Counted from the stretch's first letter, positions 51,230 to 60,436 are shown. The stretch: 64,000 bases of DNA from Hespellia stercorisuis DSM 15480 (GCF_900142165.1 NZ_FQZY01000022.1:1-64000); one strand, 5' to 3'. Notes: generated by a model not told the origin, from the sequence alone. Numbers and translations: made by a program.

Positions 51230-52360
51230 ATGTTTGAAAATGAAGAAATAGAATTATCAGTCGATGATGCGGAGGATTTTGATCTGTCACTGGATGACGC
51301 CGAGGAAATGGAGTTTGAAGACTTGTTATCTGAGGATTCGTTATCTGAGGACTTTGAGGAGGACGCGTCCGCATCCATGGATGAATCAGACAATGCCCTG
51401 CCGGATGATGACCAACAGGAGGAATCCACAAAAAAAGAGGGCTTCTTTAAACGCCTGATCTCGGGGCTGACCAAGACCAGAGACAATATTGTATCCGGCA
51501 TGGACAGCATCTTTTCCGGGTTCAGCAAAATAGATGAAGAATTTTACGAGGAGCTGGAGGAGACGCTGATCATGGGGGACATCGGGGTGAATGCGACCAT
51601 GCGGATTCTCGATGACTTGCGCGACAAGGTCAAAGCGCAGCATATCAAGGAGCCGATGGCATGCAAGCAGCTTCTGATCGACAGCATCAAAGAGCAGATG
51701 GATGTCGGTGAAACCGCATATGAGTTTGAGGACCGTACCTCGGTCGTGTTTGTGATTGGTGTCAACGGTGTCGGAAAGACGACTACGATTGGAAAGCTTG
51801 CAGGAAAGCTTCGCGCACAGAATAAAAAAGTGGTTTTGGCTGCAGCGGATACATTCCGTGCAGCGGCGGGAGAGCAGCTGAAGGAGTGGGCAAACCGTGC
51901 AGATGCTGATCTGATTGGCGGTCAGGAGGGCTCAGACCCGGCGGCCGTTGTATTCGATGCCGTGTCGGCGGCAAAGGCAAGAAAAGCAGATGTTCTACTC
52001 TGTGACACAGCTGGACGTCTGCATAACAAGAAAAATCTGATGGATGAATTGAAGAAGATCAATCGTGTCATTGATCGGGAATATCCAGAGGCCTACCGCG
52101 AGACACTGGTAGTTCTCGACGCGACAACCGGTCAGAACGCGCTGTCCCAGGCCCGGGAGTTTAATGACGTGACGGACATTACCGGCGTCGTGCTGACCAA
52201 GATGGACGGAACGGCGAAAGGCGGAATCGCAATTGCAATTCAGGCAGAGCTTGGAATCCCGGTCAAATACATCGGTGTCGGAGAAACCATAGATGATCTG
52301 CAGAAGTTTGACGCAGATGATTTTGTGAACGCATTATTTTATACAAACGAAGAGGAATAA
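51230..52360 (+). CDS. ftsY: Signal recognition particle receptor FtsY
   Basis: The 376-residue SRP-receptor GTPase has a very acidic N-terminus (about 1-66, rich in Glu/Asp with a short tandem repeat LLSEDSLSEDFEED), then the N domain and G domain. GTPase motifs: G1 GVNGVGKT at 177-184, DTAGRLHNK, and TKMDGTAKGG. It delivers ribosome-SRP complexes to the translocon. It follows smc by 11 nt with a GGAGAATGTGCT ribosome-binding site. ffh is not in the window; an ilvA gene follows instead. Confidence 0.97.
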   Translation: MFENEEIELSVDDAEDFDLSLDDAEEMEFEDLLSEDSLSEDFEEDASASMDESDNALPDDDQQEESTKKEGFFKRLISGLTKTRDNIVSGMDSIFSGFSKIDEEFYEELEETLIMGDIGVNATMRILDDLRDKVKAQHIKEPMACKQLLIDSIKEQMDVGETAYEFEDRTSVVFVIGVNGVGKTTTIGKLAGKLRAQNKKVVLAAADTFRAAAGEQLKEWANRADADLIGGQEGSDPAAVVFDAVSAAKARKADVLLCDTAGRLHNKKNLMDELKKINRVIDREYPEAYRETLVVLDATTGQNALSQAREFNDVTDITGVVLTKMDGTAKGGIAIAIQAELGIPVKYIGVGETIDDLQKFDADDFVNALFYTNEEE

Positions 52361-52377
52361 AAAAAGGAGAATATGTT

Positions 52378-53592
52378 ATGTTAACATTAGAGAAATTTGA
52401 AGAAGCAAGCGAAATCGTAAAACGAGTCACCAATCCAACCAAGCTGGTTTACAGTGAATTTTTAAGCGAACAGACCGGCGGAAAGATTTACCTGAAGCCT
52501 GAGAATATGCAGCACACAGGTGCATATAAGCTTCGCGGTGCATATTACAAAATCAGCACCATGTCCGAGGAAGACAGAAATAAAGGGCTGATCACGGCGT
52601 CAGCAGGAAATCATGCACAGGGAGTCGCCTATGCGGCAAAAGCATTCGGATGTAAAGCAACGATCGTAATGCCGACAATCACACCGCTGATCAAAGTGAA
52701 CCGCACCAAGAGTTATGGCGCAGAAGTGGTTCTTTACGGAGACGTCTATGACGATGCCTGCGAATATGCTTACAAGCTTGCAGAGGAGCACGGATTTACG
52801 TTCATCCACCCGTTCGACGATCTGGAAGTGGCAACAGGGCAGGGAACCATTGCAATGGAAATTGTGCAGGAACTTCCGACGGTGGATTACATCCTCGTAC
52901 CGATCGGTGGAGGCGGACTGATTACCGGTGTTTCAACCCTCGCCAAGATGCTCAATCCTAAGATTAAAATCATCGGTGTTGAGCCTACCGAAGCGGCCAG
53001 CATGACCGCAGCACTGAGGGCTGGAAAGGTGGTCTCCCTGGATTCGGCCAACACCATCGCAGACGGTACCGCAGTGAAGGCGGTCGGCGAGAATAACCTG
53101 CCTTACGTTCAGCAGAATGTAGACGATATCCTTCTGGTAGACGATGACGAGTTGATTGGGGCATTTCTTGACATGGTCGAGAATCACAAGATGATCGTTG
53201 AAAATTCCGGACTGCTGACAGTTGCGGCATTAAAGCAGTTGGACTGCAAAGGGAAAAAAGTTGTCAGCGTTCTGAGCGGCGGCAACATGGACGTCATCAC
53301 CATGTCCTCCATCGTACAGCACGGTCTGATCCAGAGAGACCGGATCTTCTCTGTATCCGTGCTTCTCCCGGACAAGCCGGGCGAACTGGTTCAGGTTGCG
53401 CAGACAATCGCAGATGAAAAAGGAAATGTAATCAAATTGGAACACAATCAGTTCGTGAGCACAAACCGAAACGCCGCAGTGGAGCTGCGCATCACCGTAG
53501 AAGCGTTCGGATCAGAACATAAGCAGAAGATCTTTGATGCATTGGAGAAAAAAGGATTCCGCCCGAAACTGATCAGCGCCAAATTATATTAG
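52378..53592 (+). CDS. ilvA: Threonine ammonia-lyase (PLP)
   Basis: The 404-residue enzyme deaminates threonine to 2-oxobutyrate. The PLP lysine is Lys51 in TGAYKLRGA, with SAGNHAQGVAYAA and the phosphate-binding PIGGGGLITGVS loop. A C-terminal ACT-like domain (about 325-404) points to allosteric control. The length and single ACT domain match the short catabolic/Bacillus-type lyase rather than the long E. coli IlvA with two ACT-like repeats, so biosynthetic or degradative use is open. It lies 17 nt after ftsY with AAAAAGGAGAATATGTT, so it probably belongs to that transcript. Confidence 0.92.
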   Translation: MLTLEKFEEASEIVKRVTNPTKLVYSEFLSEQTGGKIYLKPENMQHTGAYKLRGAYYKISTMSEEDRNKGLITASAGNHAQGVAYAAKAFGCKATIVMPTITPLIKVNRTKSYGAEVVLYGDVYDDACEYAYKLAEEHGFTFIHPFDDLEVATGQGTIAMEIVQELPTVDYILVPIGGGGLITGVSTLAKMLNPKIKIIGVEPTEAASMTAALRAGKVVSLDSANTIADGTAVKAVGENNLPYVQQNVDDILLVDDDELIGAFLDMVENHKMIVENSGLLTVAALKQLDCKGKKVVSVLSGGNMDVITMSSIVQHGLIQRDRIFSVSVLLPDKPGELVQVAQTIADEKGNVIKLEHNQFVSTNRNAAVELRITVEAFGSEHKQKIFDALEKKGFRPKLISAKLY

Positions 53593-53606
53593 AGGGAAGA
53601 AAATAT

Positions 53607-54068
53607 ATGGAACGAAAAAGACCGTGCCCGAATGAAATATACGTACACTTTAAGGGAAACAGATACAAGGTCATTGCCATTGCACACCACTCCGAGACAA
53701 TGGAGGAGATGGTGGTCTACGAGGCACTCTACGGCGATCATGGAGTCTATGTGCGCCCGCTGGATATGTTCATGAGTCCGGTTGATCATGAAAAATACCC
53801 GGATGTGAAGGCCGCCTGCCGCTTCGAACTGGAAGAGGGCGAAGGAACAGTCTCTCCTCTGATTGTCCAGTTTCTTGACCTTGATTCCATAGAGCACAAA
53901 ATGGAATTTATCCAGTCCCACCGCGCGCAGCTGGACTCCGGGTTTTTGGATGCCGCTGCCGAGAGCATTGACTTTATCATTCCGGATAAAGATATCGATG
54001 TCAAATATCAGCAGCTGATGCATGCTTTGATGACAAGAAATAAATATGAGACGGGAAGACTGCGTTAA
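53607..54068 (+). CDS. DUF1653-domain protein
   Basis: The 153-residue protein contains the DUF1653 core: EIYVHFKGNRYKVIAIAHHSET, then VVYEALYGDHGVYVRPLDMF in the first 60 residues. The helical C-terminal extension is less conserved. Function unknown; the domain is small, cytoplasmic and common in Firmicutes and Proteobacteria. It follows ilvA by 14 nt. The stop codon lies in the loop of the terminator. Confidence 0.88.
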   Translation: MERKRPCPNEIYVHFKGNRYKVIAIAHHSETMEEMVVYEALYGDHGVYVRPLDMFMSPVDHEKYPDVKAACRFELEEGEGTVSPLIVQFLDLDSIEHKMEFIQSHRAQLDSGFLDAAAESIDFIIPDKDIDVKYQQLMHALMTRNKYETGRLR

Positions 54069-54083
54069 GCAGTCTTCTTTTTT
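54055..54083 (+). terminator. Terminator overlapping the DUF1653 stop codon
   Basis: GAAGACTGC-GTTAA-GCAGTCTTC followed by TTTTTT. The TAA stop (54066-54068) is in the loop, so ribosomes finishing the gene cover the stem. Confidence 0.9.
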
Positions 54084-54106
54084 ACATCAGCACGTTAAAA
54101 TGGTAC

Positions 54107-54140
54107 TTGACAGAAGATGTATAATTGTATACAATTATAC
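54107..54140 (+). promoter_or_regulatory. Promoter with a 22-bp palindrome, candidate GntR operator
   Basis: TTGACA (54107-54112), 17 nt and TACAAT (54130-54135) form a near-consensus promoter. A perfect 22-bp palindrome at 54119-54140 (half-site GTATAATTGTA) lies across the spacer and -10 box. Its centre TTGTATACAA fits the T-GT-N-AC-A style of GntR/FCD operators. The GntR gene is the second gene of this transcript. Confidence 0.82.
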
Positions 54141-54166
54141 GAAAATGATATCGAGGAGTGAGTGCT

Positions 54167-55555
54167 ATGGATAATAGAAAAGTTTATTTAAATAACCATA
54201 CCAATTTGTTAGAGCTCGAGGAGCATATGTATCCTCTTGTGGATGTGGACACCCCCAATGTCTTCCGGAATTTGTTCCGCTATGATGAGATTCCGAAAAT
54301 CGCATTCAATGATCGAATTGTACCACATCACATGCCGGATGAAATCTGGATCACAGACACAACCTTCCGTGACGGACAACAGTCCAGAGCACCCTATACA
54401 ACCGATCAGATCGTGACGTTGTTTGATTATTTTCATAAGCTGGGCGGACCGAATGGAAAGATTCGTCAGAGTGAGTTCTTTTTGTACAGTAAGAAGGATC
54501 GTGACGCTGTTTATAAATGTATGGAACGCGGGTATCAGTTCCCGGAGGTCACCAGCTGGATTCGTGCGAGCAAGAAGGACTTTGAACTGGTGAAAGACCT
54601 TGGCATGAAGGAGACCGGAATACTGGTCAGCTGCTCGGACTATCACATTTTCTATAAATTAAAGATGACGAGACGGGAGGCTATGAACCATTATCTCTCT
54701 GTCGTTCGCGAATGTCTTGAAACCGGTGTGGCACCGAGATGTCATCTGGAGGATATCACGCGTTCGGACATCTATGGCTTTGTGATTCCGTTCTGCGTGG
54801 AACTGATGAAGCTGAAGGATGAATATAACATTCCGGTAAAGATCCGGGTTTGCGATACCATGGGATACGGGGTGAACTATCCGGGTGCCGTAATTCCGAG
54901 ATCTGTTCCGGGAATCATCTACGGATTGATGACACATGCCGGTGTTCCGAGCGAGTATCTGGAGTTCCACGGACACAACGATTTTTATAAGGCAGTCAGC
55001 AATTCTACCACCGCATGGCTCTATGGTGCAAGTGGTGTCAACTGTTCCCTGTTTGGCATCGGTGAGCGCACCGGCAATACGCCGCTGGAGGCGATGGTGT
55101 TTGAATATGCACAGCTGCGAGGAACACTGGATGGTATGGATACCACTGTGATCACAGAGCTTGCCGAATACTATGAAAAAGAAATCGGATACAGGGTTCC
55201 GTCCAGAACGCCGTTTGTCGGAAAGAACTTTAATGTGACAAGAGCCGGAATACATGCGGATGGCCTCTTGAAAAATGAAGAGATCTATAATATATTTGAT
55301 ACAGACAAGTTTCTGAACAAACCGGCACTTGTGGCCGTATCCAACACATCCGGTGTTGCGGGAATCGCACACTGGATCAACACCTACTATAAACTGTCTG
55401 CGGCGCATCAGGTGGATAAAAATTCAGAACTTGTAGCCATGGTGAAGTCATGGGTGGACAATGAATACGCAGAAGGGCGTGTCACTGTACTCACAGATGA
55501 CGAATTGATTGCCGTGATCGATGATGCATGTAACAAGCTGAAAATCACACTATAA
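54167..55555 (+). CDS. HMGL-family condensing enzyme, probable Re-citrate synthase
   Basis: ATG 54167 (GAGGAG with 8-nt spacing) is preferred to GTG 54158, giving 462 residues. The fold is the DRE-TIM barrel of isopropylmalate/homocitrate synthases: ITDTTFRDGQQS at 62-73 with Arg68-Asp69, and the metal-binding FHGHNDF with His268 and His270. Automatic annotation often calls such proteins 2-isopropylmalate synthase. The C-terminal leucine-regulatory LeuA domain is absent and the N-terminus has extra residues, as in Re-citrate synthase of Clostridium kluyveri. Co-transcription with isocitrate dehydrogenase makes citrate synthesis from acetyl-CoA and oxaloacetate, leading to 2-oxoglutarate and glutamate, the best reading. 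Aconitase is not in the window. Confidence 0.75.
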   Translation: MDNRKVYLNNHTNLLELEEHMYPLVDVDTPNVFRNLFRYDEIPKIAFNDRIVPHHMPDEIWITDTTFRDGQQSRAPYTTDQIVTLFDYFHKLGGPNGKIRQSEFFLYSKKDRDAVYKCMERGYQFPEVTSWIRASKKDFELVKDLGMKETGILVSCSDYHIFYKLKMTRREAMNHYLSVVRECLETGVAPRCHLEDITRSDIYGFVIPFCVELMKLKDEYNIPVKIRVCDTMGYGVNYPGAVIPRSVPGIIYGLMTHAGVPSEYLEFHGHNDFYKAVSNSTTAWLYGASGVNCSLFGIGERTGNTPLEAMVFEYAQLRGTLDGMDTTVITELAEYYEKEIGYRVPSRTPFVGKNFNVTRAGIHADGLLKNEEIYNIFDTDKFLNKPALVAVSNTSGVAGIAHWINTYYKLSAAHQVDKNSELVAMVKSWVDNEYAEGRVTVLTDDELIAVIDDACNKLKITL

Positions 55556-55619
55556 TCTGGCAGTGTTCCAGAAAAGCGGGAGAGGATTCCGGAGTACTGT
55601 ATAATTTGGAGGAAAGGGT

Positions 55620-56312
55620 ATGGAGGAATATCAGGATTATTCCCTGAGTGGTCGTGTTTTTCAAAAAATCCGGGAGGACATTTTGAAAGGAAGATATCAG
55701 GAACACGATGAATTGAGAGAAAATACCATCGGCAAAGAACTTGGGGTAAGCAGGACGCCGGTGCGGGAGGCTCTCCGGCAGCTGGAACTGGAAGGTCTGG
55801 TGACCATCGTCCCCAATCGAGGTGCTTATGTAACCGGCATTACGAGAAAGGACGTAAAGGACATTTACGCAATCCGTTCTATGCTTGAGGGCTTATGTGC
55901 CAGATGGGCAACAGAACATATCACAGAAGAGCAGCTGACCGAATTGGAAGAAATTATCATGCTGGCTGAATTTTACACCAAAAAGGAAGACACGCAGAAT
56001 ATTGAACAGGTGATGGAGTTTGATGCCAAGTTCCACACGGTTCTCTACGAGGCCTCGGACAGCCGGATTCTGGCCCACGTGCTCAAAGACTTTCATAAAT
56101 ATGTGCAGCTTGCAAGAAAATCCTCCGTTATCTCGGAGGAGCGGGCAAGAAAATCAATTCGTGAGCATAAGCAGATTCTGCGGGCTATCAAAGAAAAGGA
56201 CGCCGATATGGCGGAGCAGCTCGCAAACGAACACGTACACCGTGTGATGCAGAACCTAAGAAGACAAGGATACGAAAAAAATCAGGAGGACCAATCAAAT
56301 GGCAAAAATTAA
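55620..56312 (+). CDS. GntR-family regulator, FCD (FadR) subgroup
   Basis: The 230-residue protein has an N-terminal winged helix-turn-helix (about 9-75: [25 protein letters not shown]) and a C-terminal FCD ligand domain whose metal-binding set is visible: Asp135 and His139 (EFDAKFH), His183 (REHKQI) and His205 (NEHVHRV). FCD regulators bind small carboxylates such as citrate, lactate or fumarate through that metal. It lies between the citrate-synthase-like and isocitrate dehydrogenase genes and overlaps the latter by 14 nt. It probably represses its own operon at the palindrome in the promoter. ATG follows TTGGAGGAAAGGGT. Confidence 0.93.
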   Translation: MEEYQDYSLSGRVFQKIREDILKGRYQEHDELRENTIGKELGVSRTPVREALRQLELEGLVTIVPNRGAYVTGITRKDVKDIYAIRSMLEGLCARWATEHITEEQLTELEEIIMLAEFYTKKEDTQNIEQVMEFDAKFHTVLYEASDSRILAHVLKDFHKYVQLARKSSVISEERARKSIREHKQILRAIKEKDADMAEQLANEHVHRVMQNLRRQGYEKNQEDQSNGKN

Positions 56313-57498
56313 AATGACAACCCCAATTGTAGAGATGGACGGAGATGAGATGACCAGAATCCTCTGGAAGATGATCAAAGACCATCTGCTGGAGCCATTC
56401 ATTGAATTAAACACTGAATATTATGATCTCGGGCTGGAGTACCGCAACGAGACGAACGATCAGGTGACCATCGATTCGGCAAATGCGACGAAAAAATACG
56501 GTGTGGCCGTCAAATGTGCGACCATCACGCCAAACGCTGCACGAATGACAGAATATGACCTGAAAGAGATGTGGAAGAGCCCGAACGGAACCATTCGTGC
56601 AATTCTGGACGGTACCGTATTCCGGGCTCCGATTGTTGTGGACGGGATTGAGCCATGTGTCCGCAACTGGAAAAAACCTATCACAATTGCAAGACATGCC
56701 TACGGCGATGTCTACAAAAACACAGAGATCAAAGTGCCGGGAGCAGGAAAAGTAGAACTGGTCTATACCGGCGAGGACGGAACAAAAATCAGCGAGCTCG
56801 TGCATGAGTTTGCCGGTCCGGGTGTGGCTCAGGGGATGCACAATATCGATAAATCCATTGAGAGCTTTGCGAGAAGCTGCTTTAACTATGCACTTGATAT
56901 CAAGCAGGATCTGTGGTTCGCGACAAAAGACACCATTTCCAAAAAGTATGACCATACATTTAAGGACATCTTCCAGGAGATTTTTGATAAAGAGTACAAG
57001 GAGAAATTTGAGGCGGCCGGTATCGTCTATTTCTACACGCTGATTGACGATGCTGTAGCCCGTGTTATGAAGTCAGAAGGCGGATATATCTGGGCCTGCA
57101 AGAACTATGATGGCGATGTGATGAGCGATATGATTTCGTCTGCATTCGGGTCTCTTGCCATGATGACTTCTGTTCTGGTCTCTCCGGACGGATATTATGA
57201 GTATGAGGCGGCACACGGAACCGTACAGAGACATTATTACAAGCATCTCGCAGGAGAAGAGACTTCCACCAACTCTGTCGCAACAATCTTTGCATGGTCC
57301 GGAGCTCTGCGCAAGCGCGGTGAGATAGACGGTAACCAGGAACTGATGGAGTTCGCGGATAAGCTTGAGAAGGCAACGATTCAGACGATTGAAGAGGGAG
57401 ATATGACAAAGGATCTTGCTTTGATCACAAAAAATCCAAACCCGAATGTGCTCAACAGTGAAGGGTTTATTAAAGCGATTGCAGGCAGACTTGCATAG
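56299..57498 (+). CDS. icd: Isocitrate dehydrogenase (NADP-dependent)
   Basis: The 399-residue enzyme converts isocitrate to 2-oxoglutarate and CO2. It belongs to the eukaryote-like homodimeric subfamily: [18 protein letters not shown], the substrate-binding [40 protein letters not shown] and the cofactor loop [11 protein letters not shown], where the His/Arg context is typical of NADP use. Canonical E. coli-type Icd has a different N-terminus. ATCAGGAGGACCAATCA precedes the start within the end of the GntR gene. A terminator follows. Function: supplies 2-oxoglutarate for glutamate, and NADPH. Confidence 0.95.
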   Translation: MAKIKMTTPIVEMDGDEMTRILWKMIKDHLLEPFIELNTEYYDLGLEYRNETNDQVTIDSANATKKYGVAVKCATITPNAARMTEYDLKEMWKSPNGTIRAILDGTVFRAPIVVDGIEPCVRNWKKPITIARHAYGDVYKNTEIKVPGAGKVELVYTGEDGTKISELVHEFAGPGVAQGMHNIDKSIESFARSCFNYALDIKQDLWFATKDTISKKYDHTFKDIFQEIFDKEYKEKFEAAGIVYFYTLIDDAVARVMKSEGGYIWACKNYDGDVMSDMISSAFGSLAMMTSVLVSPDGYYEYEAAHGTVQRHYYKHLAGEETSTNSVATIFAWSGALRKRGEIDGNQELMEFADKLEKATIQTIEEGDMTKDLALITKNPNPNVLNSEGFIKAIAGRLA

Positions 57499-57555
57499 AG
57501 TAGGTCTGTCACTATTTCCTGACAAAAAAGGGGCTGTAAAATAAGTCCCTAATTA

Positions 57556-57602
57556 GGAATCGCCAGTTCCGACGAATGTCGGTTCTGGCGATTCTTTGTT
57601 TT
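57556..57602. terminator. Terminator after icd
   Basis: GAATCGCCAG pairs with CTGGCGATTC, enclosing an inner CCGAC-GAAT-GTCGG stem, followed by TTTGTTTTG. It could also stop the converging ABC-F transcript, although that side is less T-rich. Confidence 0.85.
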
Positions 57603-57626
57603 GATATCTATTATCCAGGCTGATTT

Positions 57627-59549
57627 TTATTCTGCAAGTGTCTCCCATGTTTCATAAAGTGATTCAAGCTCTGTATGGTTTGCTGTTTTCTCATGCGCCA
57701 ATTCCTGACATTTTACGGAATTGGTGTAGATTTCTTCTCTGAGCATGAGATCGTCTATTTCATCGTTGCGGGTCTCCAGCAATGCGATCCGGACTTCTGT
57801 CTTTTTCAGGTCATTCTGACGCTTGCGCTCCTGGGCCTGTTGTTCTTTTTGTTCCTGCCAGGTGAGCTTGCTGCTGTCTTTATCTGACACTGCGGCTTCT
57901 GCGGCCTGGGCAGATTCCGGTGCCTGGGTATAGGCGGCTGTCAGCTCTTCCTTTTTCTCGAGATAGTAATCGTAATTTCCGATGTAATTTACGAAATTAT
58001 GATTGACGAGTTCCAGGATTCTTGAGCTTGTCTGGTTGATAAAGTAACGGTCGTGGGAAACGTAGAGCAGCGTCCCTGTGTAATCGTTGAGCGCCTTCTC
58101 CAAAATCTCTTTTGAGGTGATATCCAGGTGGTTGGTTGGCTCATCAAGAATCAGAAAGTTTGCTTCTGACAGCATCAGCTTGGCGAGCGATACGCGGCCG
58201 CGCTCGCCGCCGCTCAGGTCATGGATCATCTTGTAGACATCGTCCCCGGCAAACTGAAAAGCGGCGAGCGTGTTGCGAATCTGTGTGTTAGTAAGCGTCG
58301 GATAATCATCCGAGATCTCATCAAAAATATTTTTATCGCTGTGCAGCACGTGATGCTCCTGATCATAGTAGCCGATATGTACGTTGGAGCCCAGGCGGAA
58401 GGAGCCGCTGTCTGCGGGAAGGACTTCGTTTAAGATCTTTAAAAGTGTCGTTTTTCCCGTGCCGTTATCGCCGATAATGGCAACATGCTCCCCCCGCTTT
58501 ATCTCGAAATTGATATCCTTAAAAAGTGGCTCATGATCGAAGGATTTGGAAAGATGCTCGATGGTCAGGACATCATTGCCGCTCATCGTCGAGGGCTCCA
58601 GAGAAAAGTGAAGCTCAGACTTATTCTCGACTGGCTTTTCAATTCGTTCTATTTTCTCCAGCATGTGGGCACGGCTGTCGGCCCGCCGGATGGATTTTTC
58701 CCGATTGAAGGACCGAAGCTTTTCGATGACGGCCTCCTGATGCTTGATTTCCCGCTGCTGGTTCATATATTCCTTAAGCTTTGCATCACGAATCTGCTGC
58801 TTTTTCATCGCATAATCCTTGTAATTTCCGGAGAACATGCAGAGCTCTCCGTTGTCGATCTCGACAACCTTTGTGACGACACGATTAATAAAATATCGGT
58901 CATGTGACACGATCAGAACGGCACCGGAATAGTTCATGAGGTACGTTTCCAGCCATGCGATAGAGTTCAGATCCAGGTGGTTAGTCGGCTCATCAAGCAG
59001 AAGAATATCCGGTTTTGTCAGCAGAAGTTTTCCGAGAGAGACACGGGTCTTTTGCCCGCCGGAGAGAGTGTCTACCGATTTGTCGAACTCTGACTCGGGG
59101 AATCCCAGGCCTTTGAGCACACCGATCAGTTCACTCTGGTAGGCGTATCCGTTTTCGTTTTCAAAACGTGCCGTCATGCGGTGGTATGCCTGCAGACGAG
59201 CGTCCAGCTCAGCACCCTCCAGATTTTTTAACTCCAATTCTGTGGCGCGGATCTGCTTTTCTAATTCAATAATCTCGGATTTGGCAGTTTTCACCTCCTC
59301 AAAAATGGTATTTCCACTCTGCAGGGACTGGTGCTGCGCAAGATAACCGATGGTACGGCCCTTTGTGAGGATAATGTCTCCGCCATCCGTGGGTTCTTCC
59401 AGCATAATCATCTTCAAAATCGTGGATTTTCCGGCGCCGTTTACGCCCACAAGTGCCGCTTTTTCTCTGTCTTCTATATGAAAAGAACCATTGTTTACAA
59501 TGACCTGTTCGCCAAATGATTTGGTCAGATTATGACATGCTAAAATCAT
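57627..59549 (-). CDS. ABC-F family ribosome-associated ATPase, YdiF-like
   Basis: The 640-residue protein has two ABC ATPase domains and no membrane segments. Domain 1 has Walker A GVNGAGKST (35-43), signature LSGGQKTR and Walker B ILLLDEPTNHLD. A linker of about 80 charged residues (P-site interaction motif) leads to domain 2 with GDNGTGKTT and LSGGERGR. A C-terminal coiled coil (about 560-640) follows. The tandem layout and C-terminal extension match the B. subtilis YdiF group, which acts on translating ribosomes. It is not clearly an antibiotic-resistance ABC-F. ydiF and rex are neighbours in Bacillus too, here divergently transcribed. GGAGGAAATAATT precedes ATG. Confidence 0.92.
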   Translation of the reverse strand: MILACHNLTKSFGEQVIVNNGSFHIEDREKAALVGVNGAGKSTILKMIMLEEPTDGGDIILTKGRTIGYLAQHQSLQSGNTIFEEVKTAKSEIIELEKQIRATELELKNLEGAELDARLQAYHRMTARFENENGYAYQSELIGVLKGLGFPESEFDKSVDTLSGGQKTRVSLGKLLLTKPDILLLDEPTNHLDLNSIAWLETYLMNYSGAVLIVSHDRYFINRVVTKVVEIDNGELCMFSGNYKDYAMKKQQIRDAKLKEYMNQQREIKHQEAVIEKLRSFNREKSIRRADSRAHMLEKIERIEKPVENKSELHFSLEPSTMSGNDVLTIEHLSKSFDHEPLFKDINFEIKRGEHVAIIGDNGTGKTTLLKILNEVLPADSGSFRLGSNVHIGYYDQEHHVLHSDKNIFDEISDDYPTLTNTQIRNTLAAFQFAGDDVYKMIHDLSGGERGRVSLAKLMLSEANFLILDEPTNHLDITSKEILEKALNDYTGTLLYVSHDRYFINQTSSRILELVNHNFVNYIGNYDYYLEKKEELTAAYTQAPESAQAAEAAVSDKDSSKLTWQEQKEQQAQERKRQNDLKKTEVRIALLETRNDEIDDLMLREEIYTNSVKCQELAHEKTANHTELESLYETWETLAE

Positions 59550-59664
59550 AATTATTTCCTCCTAATAAATCGTATTTGCAGCTGTTTCAGGACAGTTTTA
59601 TGTCGTGATATTAACAGGCTGCAACCTTTATTATATCGAAAATGCATATAAATACAACAAAAAA

Positions 59665-59693
59665 TTGACTTTAATCCTGTAATTCTATATAAT
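59665..59693 (+). promoter_or_regulatory. Promoter of rex
   Basis: TTGACT (59665-59670), 17 nt, and a perfect TATAAT (59688-59693), 31 nt before the GTG start. No Rex-type TTGTGA-6 nt-TCACAA site is seen over it. Confidence 0.75.
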
Positions 59694-59724
59694 AGTGAAT
59701 AGATTTGATTGGAGGGTAATTACC

Positions 59725-60372
59725 GTGGAACGTAAAGAAATATCACAAGCAGTAATAGGTCGCTTGCCTAGATATTACAGATATCTTGGGGAACTGATGG
59801 AGGGTGGAGTCGAAAGAATTTCATCGAACGATCTAAGTAAGAGAATGCGTGTAACCGCATCACAGATCCGGCAGGATCTGAACAATTTCGGCGGTTTTGG
59901 CCAGCAGGGATATGGATATAATGTAAAATATCTTTATACAGAGATTGGTAAGATTCTTGGACTTGACAAGAATCATAATATTATCATTATCGGCGTTGGT
60001 AATCTGGGGCAGGCATTGGCCAACTATGCCGCATTCGAGAGCCGTGGGTTTATCCTGAAGGGCTTGTTTGATGTGAATCCGCGCCTGGAAGGCGTTGCCG
60101 TCAGAGGCGTACCGATTCGGATGATGGACGAACTGAAGGATTTTGTCATCAACAACGATATTGAAATCGCAGCCCTGACAATTCCGAAGTCAAAAGCGAT
60201 TGAAGTCGCAGCCATGCTGGTCGAGAATGGTGTCAAAGCAATCTGGAATTTTGCACATACCGATCTGTCTCTGCCGGAGGATGTGATTGTTGAGAATGTT
60301 CATTTGTCGGAAAGCTTAATGAAGTTGTCATACAATGTCACTCGGTACAGAGAAGAACATGAGGAAGAATAA
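59725..60372 (+). CDS. rex: Redox-sensing repressor Rex
   Basis: I take GTG 59725 (GGAGGG with 8-nt spacing), giving 215 residues. Rex senses the NADH/NAD+ ratio and represses fermentation genes when NADH is low. The N-terminal winged helix (about 1-78: ISSNDLSKRMRVTASQIRQDLNNFGGFG) is followed by a Rossmann domain with GVGNLG at 90-95, then LKGLFDVNPR and AIWNFAHTDL, and a C-terminal domain-swapped helix. Possible targets include the pta/ackA genes in this window, but no clear Rex box was seen there. Confidence 0.96.
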   Translation: MERKEISQAVIGRLPRYYRYLGELMEGGVERISSNDLSKRMRVTASQIRQDLNNFGGFGQQGYGYNVKYLYTEIGKILGLDKNHNIIIIGVGNLGQALANYAAFESRGFILKGLFDVNPRLEGVAVRGVPIRMMDELKDFVINNDIEIAALTIPKSKAIEVAAMLVENGVKAIWNFAHTDLSLPEDVIVENVHLSESLMKLSYNVTRYREEHEEE

Positions 60373-60380
60373 GTATTCTG

Positions 60381-60436
60381 AAAAATAACGTGTAGCGAGG
60401 ACGTGTGATGCGTTCTTTTACACGTTATTTTTATAT
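60381..60436 (+). terminator. Terminator after rex
   Basis: AAAAATAACGTGTA pairs perfectly with TACACGTTATTTTT (60381-60394 with 60419-60432), followed by a short T/A-rich tract. The loop is 24 nt. Confidence 0.8.

Noticed and set aside
55563-55619. Separate promoter for gntR
   Set aside because: The 64-nt gap has no consensus -35/-10 pair. The gene is most likely read from the palindrome-containing promoter upstream.
57627-59549. Antibiotic-resistance ABC-F (Msr/Vga type)
   Set aside because: The tandem ATPase layout with a C-terminal coiled coil and linkage to rex fits housekeeping YdiF better than resistance-type ABC-F.
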